Below, one piece after another: positions 25,858 to 32,861 of a stretch of 32,861 nucleotides of DNA. How positions within the stretch are numbered: the first letter of the stretch is position 1; every line of letters starts with the position of its first letter. The notes below the pieces were generated by a model. The model did no database searches and was not told the DNA's origin. It saw only the letters and a program-made list of their open reading frames with translations. The translations under genes were made by a program, and so were the position numbers. Location of the stretch: positions 1 to 32,861 of the forward strand of contig JABWBM010000015.1 in NCBI GenBank assembly GCA_013360495.1, given 5' to 3'. This DNA comes from Planctomycetaceae bacterium (GTDB lineage: Bacteria > Planctomycetota > UBA8742 > UBA2392 > JABWBM01).

Positions 25858-27384
25858 ATGGCGAGAGATGGCGACAACTCCGCGGATCAAGCGTTTCAAG
25901 ATCGGATCGCATGGCTCGTCAAGGAACACACCCTGCGCGGCCTCGCGCGAAAACTCGAGGTCAAGCATCAGAATATCCTGCGCTATCTCAAGGGCACGCA
26001 ACCCTCGGCATCGTTTTGCCGTTTGCTTGTGGAAAAGATCGGCGTCAACCCGGCATGGCTGCTGACGGGGGAGGGGAGCCCGAATCTCTCGGACGTCCCG
26101 GCGACCTTGGCAAGCACGGGGTCAGACTTGCTTGAGCTGGTGCAGGCGATGACAGCCGTTTCAAAGATGCGGCTCGGCGCGCTCGCTGGCAAGCAGCACT
26201 TGAAAGTCATGCGCGAACTGAACGACGCGATGGTGAGCTACGACACCTTGCGCAAGCGTTTGAATGCTCACAGCAAAGCTTCATTCGAAAAGATCATTGA
26301 CATGCTGCGCAGAACTATCAGGACAGACGATACGAACAAAGACCTCGATAAAGCCCAATCGCTTGTGGCTGCCGGAAAGCAGATATCGCTCCTGTGTGAC
26401 GAGCCGGTGTTGCGCCATGAATTTCTTCGCCAGGTGGCGGGTTATGAATTGCTTCGCGGGAACCCATCCGAAACCGAGCGGAACTTTCGCGAGATCGTTC
26501 TGGCGGGTTTCATGATGCGCAAGGAGGGGCTCGACGCAGGAGGGTGCAGCGACGCGCTCAATCTCGTCACCAGTTTACGCCAGCAATTCCGGCTGCCCGA
26601 GGCGTGCAGAATCGCGGAAGCCGCGCTCGACCTCTCGATGCCATCGATCAGGCGCACGCCTGAATATCATTCGCTGCTCGAATATGCCGGGCTCAACGAT
26701 TTTGAAACCGGCAATCTCAAACGCGCGCAATCCCGGTTAGCGCGAGCCATGCCAAAAGTTGGCGCCTCGTCGCGGCTATGGGGGACCATTCCGAGAATAG
26801 CGGCTCTCAATTTCTTCTCTGGGACCATGAGCTACCGGGAGGCCAAGGCGTATTGCGGAAGCCACGGGGTTCTATGGCTCGGTGTCATGGCGCTTTGGAG
26901 CGAAGAGCCAAAGCACCTCCAAGACGTACCAGAGTTCATGAACGCCTGGAAAGGGCCGCCGAATTTCTTCCTTGCGTTGCAGGCCGCTTACGCCGAGCAG
27001 GTGCTTGGCTCCCTACGCGCTGGTTCACCAAAAGCGCTCTCGTCGTTTGACAGCGCGATCGGGCGCCTGCCTGTACCCGATACCTTCGCGCAGACAAAGC
27101 GCTGTATCGCGCCGATCGTCAAAGCGCGGGTGGCAATCCATGTGAAGGACCGGAAGAATGCGGTCCGGATATTCCTGGAGGCAGAACAATACCTGAATTC
27201 CCTCGCGCCGGCTATTGCACTGCCCGTGCATTTCGCGGCGATGCACCACCGTAACGCGCTTGCCCTGAAAGGCGCGGGTGACGCCCTCGACAAAGCCAGA
27301 GCGCGCGCGTTGAAGTTTTTCCGCAAGCACGTCAAGGCAGGGTATCTGCTTTTCGAGCCGCTGCTTGAACACTCCGCCGTCTAG
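25858..27384 (+). CDS. XRE/CI-like HTH regulator with long C-terminal helical (TPR-like) domain
   Basis: WLVKEHTLRGLARKLEVKHQNILRYLKGTQPSASFCRLLVEKIGVNPAWLLTGEGSP; C-terminal helical region. Confidence 0.75.
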   Translation: MARDGDNSADQAFQDRIAWLVKEHTLRGLARKLEVKHQNILRYLKGTQPSASFCRLLVEKIGVNPAWLLTGEGSPNLSDVPATLASTGSDLLELVQAMTAVSKMRLGALAGKQHLKVMRELNDAMVSYDTLRKRLNAHSKASFEKIIDMLRRTIRTDDTNKDLDKAQSLVAAGKQISLLCDEPVLRHEFLRQVAGYELLRGNPSETERNFREIVLAGFMMRKEGLDAGGCSDALNLVTSLRQQFRLPEACRIAEAALDLSMPSIRRTPEYHSLLEYAGLNDFETGNLKRAQSRLARAMPKVGASSRLWGTIPRIAALNFFSGTMSYREAKAYCGSHGVLWLGVMALWSEEPKHLQDVPEFMNAWKGPPNFFLALQAAYAEQVLGSLRAGSPKALSSFDSAIGRLPVPDTFAQTKRCIAPIVKARVAIHVKDRKNAVRIFLEAEQYLNSLAPAIALPVHFAAMHHRNALALKGAGDALDKARARALKFFRKHVKAGYLLFEPLLEHSAV

Positions 27385-27717
27385 CAGGCCGCTGCAAGAA
27401 GGCCTGTTTCAAGGCCCATGGATGGTTCGGCGCTGTCGCGCGGTAAGCACGCAAAATGCGCGCTATACCAGACGAACACCATAGTCGGGCAGTTCGCGTG
27501 ATCTCCACCTGGGTTGGGATGGTCCTAAGTCGGACCGGCACCGTCATTGCGGTACGATACGAGACCAATAGTTGGTTCGGCGCCCGCTATTCGCGCTATT
27601 GAGCAATGCGTTGCCCATAAAATGACCGCACATCGATATGTCGCGCCTCTTGTGGCGAACGATGTGTCGAAGGTCTGGTTCCCCATTCTCGTGGTTGAGC
27701 GACACAGGAGAAGAAGC

Positions 27718-30351
27718 ATGGGGTCGAAAAAATTCCCTTGGTGTACGCCGTCTGGCATCTGGTGGTCTTTTGCGGTCGTAGTTGCCTTTGCGGCGTTCAT
27801 GCCCTGCGCATTGGCGCAGGGGAACGTCGGAGATTACCAGATAACGGCCCCCTTGCCGGGGGCGAATAACCGGTTACCGAATGCGGAAGAGCAACGCACC
27901 TATTCCCCTGTGGTGTTTAAGGCGACTAGCAAGTGTGTTATCCGTGAGCCCAATAATCAGCCACATTATCCGACCCAGTGGACGATCGTATCGGGCAGCA
28001 TTCCCAGTGGGATGGAGTTCAAGGCTCTCCAGAGCGTCCGTTATAGGCCTTCGACTGGGTCTTATGTAAGCGTGCAAGACTATAATGCAGCAACCGACCA
28101 AGTCTTCCCCGAATGGTTTCAACTCACGAAAAAGCCTGCGCAAGGAACCGCTGGACAATACACCTTCACGATTCGAGCCTCGCTTCCAATGAACCCCTCG
28201 CCGCCCTATACCGGCGCTCCGCCGGCGGCGGCGGAAATAACGTATACGTTGGTCGTCGACGGCCCCGACCGCGACTATGAGATTACCGCTCCGACATCGA
28301 CAACGTTGGCGAACGCAAAGGTCGGCAACCAATACAATATCCCCTTTCGGGCGATCAGTGGCTGCATTGTCGAGCCTAGGCTGAATTCGACGGCGGGAGA
28401 ATGGAGGTATCCGACGATATGGACGGTGATTGGAAATGCACCGCCGGGTCTGGCTCTCGTTTCCAGTTCCGTCATCGGTTACGACCCAGACACCGGTTTT
28501 ATCACGGGAACGACAAGGGATTCCGTTACAGGCCAATGGATCACTCCCGACGCTCCCAATGGAATAATCTACGCTGGAGACGTTCAATTTACCGGTATTC
28601 CCGAGGACGATGCTGACGGAGCCTACACTTTTATCGTGAGAGCTTCATGGCCGAACGGCGCGCCTTATGTAGGGCTCACTCCACCAGCGCCGGTCGAAGT
28701 AGAGTACACGCTCGTTGTCGAGCCGGAATTCCCGCCGCCGGTGATTACGACCGATGCGTTGCCCCTCGCCTATGATGATGAGGGTTATGCAGCCCAGATA
28801 GCTGTCGATGACGGCGAAGCGCCGTTCGCGTGGAGTGTGGTATCAGGAGCTCTGCCTCTGGGCCTTTCGCTCTCCCAGGACGGCTTGATCTCCGGAACCC
28901 CTGAACCGGCCAGCTCTCTCAATTCTCCTTACACCTTCACTATCTCGGTCTTCGACTCCAACGGCTCCGGCGCCCGGGAAGCAAGCATGCGGTATCAACT
29001 TGAAGTCCTGCCTTCATATCTGCGTTTCACGACACAAAGCATTCCCTCCGGTTATGAAGGCCTTCCCTACCGCGCGTGGATCGAGGCGAGTGGTGGCGAA
29101 GCACCAAATTCCTTCAGCGCTATTTCAGGAATGCCCGATGGCCTCTCCATGGACACAGATGGCCGGATATCCGGAACGGTGGCGAACGATGCAGCTGGCC
29201 GGGCCGGGTCTCAGACCTATAGCCTCGTTGTGGACGTCACCGACAGTCATCCGGTCTACCCCCAGACCGTGCGACAAACTTTTGCCCTTATTGTTACCAC
29301 CGACCGTAGCGGCGCATTTCACATCAGCACGTCGAGCTTGCCAGCAGGTACTGACGGAGAAGACTATCTGACGCAGCTTGTCGCGCTTGGCGGTAGCCGC
29401 GACTATAGCTGGAGCACGGACAATCTGCTGCCGCCGGGCGTAAGCTTGAGCGATTCGGGGCAGCTTTCGGGAACGGTGGATAGCGATGCCTCGACGTTGT
29501 CACCCTATGTGTTGACCTTGACAGTCACCGACAACGACACTTCAGAGGAAGTCAGCGCCACACTCCCCCTCAACGTCCTGATGGAAGGCCACATCGCCCC
29601 GGACCTGCGCGGGACCAATATCGCGCTGCCCGACGCCGTCGAAGCTGAGGCCTACGACGTCGAACTCGAAGCCATGGGCGGCGTAGCCCCCTACGTATGG
29701 GAAGCGGTCAATGTCCCCACTGGTCTTTCAGTGCTGCGCGATGATGGGTCGTGGTTCCTGCGCGGCGTTCCCACACCGGGCGTTGCCGGACGGGCGGCGG
29801 TTATGCTTTCGGTCACGGATAGCGAGGACACCGTGGAGAGCGTCTCCTTCTCACTCAACGTGGCCGAAGCCGGCAGCAGCCCATTGGCATTCATTACGTC
29901 GGTGCTGCCGCTGGCCCGCATTGGGCAGAACTATGGCCCGGTGGTTATCGAACTCGAGAGTGGCGAAGGGCCATACACGCTCACCCAACAGGGATTGCCC
30001 TCGGGTCTATCGTTCCAATCCTCAGGCTCGACTTGGTATATCGACGGAACCGTGGAGAACGAACGATTGGGCAGCGTTTCGGGAACACCCTATGAGATCA
30101 CCATCATTGCCACCGACTCCGCCGGTTCCGTCGCGGCGCTCGTTACCACGCTCGTGGTGCAGTCAACGGCGTTGGAAGACAGCTCAACCCCCGGCATAGG
30201 CGCCATCGCAGGAGGCCTCGTCACTGGAACAGCCGCTGCGGGAGCATGCGCGCTCGAGTGCGCGCTGCCACGCTGGAATATCATATGGCTCGCATTGGTC
30301 GCGTTGGGCGCGTGCGCGGCCATTCGCGCTTCGATGGCGCGTAGAAAATGA
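27718..30351 (+). CDS. Exported surface protein with multiple He_PIG (putative Ig) repeats and C-terminal TM anchor
   Basis: Signal peptide MGSKKFPWCTPSGIWWSFAVVVAFAAFMPCALAQ after an aggag SD; repeated ITTDALPLAYDDEGYAAQI...GLSLSQDGLISGTP motifs; C-terminal WNIIWLALVALGACAAIRASMARRK. Confidence 0.9.
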   Translation: MGSKKFPWCTPSGIWWSFAVVVAFAAFMPCALAQGNVGDYQITAPLPGANNRLPNAEEQRTYSPVVFKATSKCVIREPNNQPHYPTQWTIVSGSIPSGMEFKALQSVRYRPSTGSYVSVQDYNAATDQVFPEWFQLTKKPAQGTAGQYTFTIRASLPMNPSPPYTGAPPAAAEITYTLVVDGPDRDYEITAPTSTTLANAKVGNQYNIPFRAISGCIVEPRLNSTAGEWRYPTIWTVIGNAPPGLALVSSSVIGYDPDTGFITGTTRDSVTGQWITPDAPNGIIYAGDVQFTGIPEDDADGAYTFIVRASWPNGAPYVGLTPPAPVEVEYTLVVEPEFPPPVITTDALPLAYDDEGYAAQIAVDDGEAPFAWSVVSGALPLGLSLSQDGLISGTPEPASSLNSPYTFTISVFDSNGSGAREASMRYQLEVLPSYLRFTTQSIPSGYEGLPYRAWIEASGGEAPNSFSAISGMPDGLSMDTDGRISGTVANDAAGRAGSQTYSLVVDVTDSHPVYPQTVRQTFALIVTTDRSGAFHISTSSLPAGTDGEDYLTQLVALGGSRDYSWSTDNLLPPGVSLSDSGQLSGTVDSDASTLSPYVLTLTVTDNDTSEEVSATLPLNVLMEGHIAPDLRGTNIALPDAVEAEAYDVELEAMGGVAPYVWEAVNVPTGLSVLRDDGSWFLRGVPTPGVAGRAAVMLSVTDSEDTVESVSFSLNVAEAGSSPLAFITSVLPLARIGQNYGPVVIELESGEGPYTLTQQGLPSGLSFQSSGSTWYIDGTVENERLGSVSGTPYEITIIATDSAGSVAALVTTLVVQSTALEDSSTPGIGAIAGGLVTGTAAAGACALECALPRWNIIWLALVALGACAAIRASMARRK

Positions 30352-30400
30352 AACCTTTCCCATAGGGGGTCGATTCGGGCCGTCTCTCAAGCGTACCACT

Positions 30401-30436
30401 CAAAACCGCCATCGGTACGAATGTGTACCGGTTTTG
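30401..30436. promoter_or_regulatory. Bulged inverted repeat downstream of the He_PIG gene
   Basis: caaaac-cgccat-cggtac-gaatgt-gtaccg-gttttg; two nested perfect 6-bp stems, no T-run. Confidence 0.5.
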
Positions 30437-30521
30437 TGAGCATCATAGGATAAGACGGCCTTCCCATACGTAATCCATGCAGTAACGCTGGTCGATGCTG
30501 TGCGCACATAGAAAGAACACC

Positions 30522-31766
30522 ATGCATCATATCCTTGCCATCGCCCTAGCTCTCGGATGCCTAGTCAACGCCACGCCCATCCTCGCGCAGTTCTCAGACT
30601 ACAAGCCCTCGAAGTTGGTGGGCAAACCCTGCCCGGAAATCCCGCTTGAGAACTATATGTTGCAGGGCGACTTGATCGCGCAGGCGGACATGTATGGCCG
30701 CGTGGTATATATCGATTTCTATCAGACAGGCTGCCCAAGCTGCGAGAAATACGGCATGCCGCACGCTCAGGAACTCTTCGAGAAATACAAAGACAACCCG
30801 GACGTTATCGTGATGGTGGTGAATACCGCCTTCGAGAAAGACAGCAGACCGTTCACCGCGGACGAAGCAAAGACAAAGGATCATCTCGTCAAAAAGGGCT
30901 GGACCATGCCCGTCGCCCGGGACAAGGACGAACGCTGCATCGATGAAGTCTTCGGGCAAGGCACCACATCCGGCCTGATTCTCGACCCATCCGGGGTGAT
31001 CCGTTACCACCAGGTCAACCTTGGCGATGAGAAAAACATTGAGCGCATCATCGAGGAACAGATTGCAACGCTCAAAGATACCGACGTCCCAGCGCCGTAC
31101 AGCACGCACGTCGCGCTCGCCGACACCGTTCGCTTGATCGGCGAGAAGGACTACGGTGAAGCCCTCCAATCAGCGAAGGACGTTTTGGAATGGGAGGAGA
31201 GGGCGCTCAAGGAAACGGACGACAAGCAAGCAAAGGACGACGAGGGCGCCGAGAATTTTTCCAACCGCAATCCGAAGGAAGCGGCAAAAGTCGTACGCCA
31301 TGCGCGTTATTTGATTTCGCTCATCACCAACTCCTTCAAACGCCGCTGCGCTCATTGGACGCGTCTGCAGACCTATGATCCACCGGCGTCCATTCCTTAC
31401 GGAGAGACTATCGCCGAAACTTTCAGGGGTGTCGACCCGGAATTCGACGCCACGGCGGGTTTGGCAGGTTTGGCGACCATGACGGACGAGTACAAAGCGT
31501 TCGTCGCCCTCGATGAAGAGTACCAGAACGCCCTCAAACAATACGAGAAAGAGACAACCATCAAGGGCGGCGATGCCAGCAAGTCCGTGGCGCTCATCAA
31601 GGATATCGCTGAGCGCGGCAAGGGAACCCGCATCGGCGACGACGCAATGGCGTTCTTAAAAAACATTGGCGCAGCCACGGATACTGACGCGCCGTCCGAT
31701 AAAACAAACGAAGCGGATGATTCGATTCCACAGGAAGAGACGGAAAACCAGCATTCGGAAAAATGA
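30522..31766 (+). CDS. Exported TlpA/thioredoxin-fold protein
   Basis: Signal MHHILAIALALGCLVNATPILAQ; GRVVYIDFYQTGCPSCEKYGMPHAQELFEKYKDNPDVIVMVVNTAF with CxxC; SGLILDPSGVIRYHQVN. Confidence 0.85.
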   Translation: MHHILAIALALGCLVNATPILAQFSDYKPSKLVGKPCPEIPLENYMLQGDLIAQADMYGRVVYIDFYQTGCPSCEKYGMPHAQELFEKYKDNPDVIVMVVNTAFEKDSRPFTADEAKTKDHLVKKGWTMPVARDKDERCIDEVFGQGTTSGLILDPSGVIRYHQVNLGDEKNIERIIEEQIATLKDTDVPAPYSTHVALADTVRLIGEKDYGEALQSAKDVLEWEERALKETDDKQAKDDEGAENFSNRNPKEAAKVVRHARYLISLITNSFKRRCAHWTRLQTYDPPASIPYGETIAETFRGVDPEFDATAGLAGLATMTDEYKAFVALDEEYQNALKQYEKETTIKGGDASKSVALIKDIAERGKGTRIGDDAMAFLKNIGAATDTDAPSDKTNEADDSIPQEETENQHSEK

Positions 31767-31813
31767 TCTCTTCGCGGATACGTCAAGCCAGCGCGCAAAC
31801 CATACATTGCCCG

Positions 31814-32861
31814 CTACTTCGCCTTCTTCTCGCCGTCGATCGAGAGCACGCTCAAGAATGCCGCTTGGGGAACCTCGACGTTGCCGACCATCTTCATGCG
31901 CTTTTTGCCCTTCTTCTGCTTCTCGAGCAGTTTGCGCTTACGCGAAATGTCGCCGCCGTAGCACTTGGCCGTCACGTCTTTGCGTAACGCCGCAATGCTC
32001 TCACGCGCGACGATCTTCCCGCCGATGGCGGCTTGCAGCGCGACAACAAAGAGATGGCGCGGAATCTGGTCTCGCAGGCGTTTCAAGAGTGCGCGCCCGC
32101 GCTGTTCCGCGAAGTCGCGGTGGATGATCATGCTCAGCGCGTCCACTTCCTCGCCCGCGATTAGAATGCGAACCTTCGCCAGATCGCCAGCTTTGTAGCC
32201 GCGCAGCTCGTAGTCCATGGTGCCGTAGCCGCGCGTAGCCGACTTCATCTTGTCGTGGTAATCGAGGATCACCTCGGCGAGCGGCATGTCATAGGTAATG
32301 ATCACGCGCTCCTTGCTGAGATATTCCTGATTCACGAACTCGCCACGCTTGTCGGTGCAAATGGCCATGATCGCGCCGACGAACTCTGCCGGAACGATGT
32401 TGGAGACGCGCACGATCGGTTCGCGCACTTCCTGAAAACGCGTGGGATCGGGCAACTCGCTGGCTGCCTCGATCAATTGTACCTCGCCGTTGTTCATCAG
32501 GATTTCGTAGTTCACGTTCGGCGCGCTTTGCACAAGGTCGAGGTTCATCTCGCGCTCGAGCCGCTCTTGCACGATCTCCATGTGCAAGAGACCGAGGAAG
32601 CCGCAGCGAAAGCCGAGACCAAGCGCGCTCGACGTCTCGGGAACATACGTCAGCGAACTATCGGAGAGGCGCAGCCGTTCCAACCCCTTGCGCAGGTTCT
32701 CGTAATCGGCGGGGTTGGTCGGGTAGATGCCGCAATACACCATGGGTCGCGGCTTGCGGTAGCCGGGCAAAACTTCGATGGTGTCGGCAAATCCAAGGCG
32801 CGTGACCGTATCGCCAATGTCCACGTCCTGCACCGATTTAATGCCGGCGATGATGTAGCCC
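31814..32861 (-). CDS. lepA: Elongation factor 4 (LepA), C-terminal part, runs off the window
   Basis: GYIIAGIKSVQDVDIGDTVT...SALGLGFRCGFLGLLHMEIVQERLEREMNLDL, SATRGYGTMDYELRGYKAGDLAKVRILIAGEEVDALS, KQKKGKKRMKMVGNVEVPQAAFLSVL. Confidence 0.98.
   Translation of the reverse strand, partial: GYIIAGIKSVQDVDIGDTVTRLGFADTIEVLPGYRKPRPMVYCGIYPTNPADYENLRKGLERLRLSDSSLTYVPETSSALGLGFRCGFLGLLHMEIVQERLEREMNLDLVQSAPNVNYEILMNNGEVQLIEAASELPDPTRFQEVREPIVRVSNIVPAEFVGAIMAICTDKRGEFVNQEYLSKERVIITYDMPLAEVILDYHDKMKSATRGYGTMDYELRGYKAGDLAKVRILIAGEEVDALSMIIHRDFAEQRGRALLKRLRDQIPRHLFVVALQAAIGGKIVARESIAALRKDVTAKCYGGDISRKRKLLEKQKKGKKRMKMVGNVEVPQAAFLSVLSIDGEKKAK

Noticed and set aside
27547-27717. N-terminal extension of the He_PIG ORF
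   Set aside because: The ATG at 27718 has an aggag SD and begins a proper signal peptide; upstream residues look non-coding.
1-32861. CRISPR arrays, complete IS elements, prophage structural genes, rRNA
   Set aside because: No regularly spaced palindromic repeats with spacers, no transposase, capsid or terminase motifs and no rRNA-like sequence seen. The only array (16683-16774) has no unique spacers of CRISPR length.

Overview
32.9-kb bacterial chromosome fragment of moderately high GC. The organism is unidentified from sequence alone; fused SecDF and He_PIG-type surface proteins are compatible with PVC-like or candidate-phylum bacteria. Backbone content, left to right: a SpoIIE/RsbW/STAS partner-switching module (5' end truncated); an NAD-dependent sugar epimerase; two charged membrane/exported proteins; a minus-strand infB-yajC-(signal-peptide protein)-secDF block; a DUSP23-like phosphatase; thioredoxin; a LysM protein; a lipoprotein; a CoaC-like flavoprotein; and tRNA-Cys(GCA). 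The main finding is a ~6.8-kb island in tRNA-Cys. The 3' half of the tRNA is repeated at 23337-23388 (52 bp, one mismatch to 16510-16561). The island carries a DUF4143-type ATPase preceded by four 23-bp tandem repeats, and a signalling cluster: lone receiver, PAS hybrid histidine kinase, REC-HDOD with a receiver-like C-terminus, and REC-class III cyclase. No recombinase gene remains. To the right lie a PIG-L deacetylase, a methyltransferase, an unannotated 50-aa His/Cys-rich lipoprotein, an XRE-type HTH protein with a long C-terminal domain, a Cys-containing He_PIG surface protein, a TlpA-like protein and the C-terminal part of lepA. Other notable signals are a 7-bp tandem repeat holding the only plausible start codon of the epimerase, and a double-hairpin REP-like element with a compensatory base change. 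All domain calls come from reading motifs; no database search was run.
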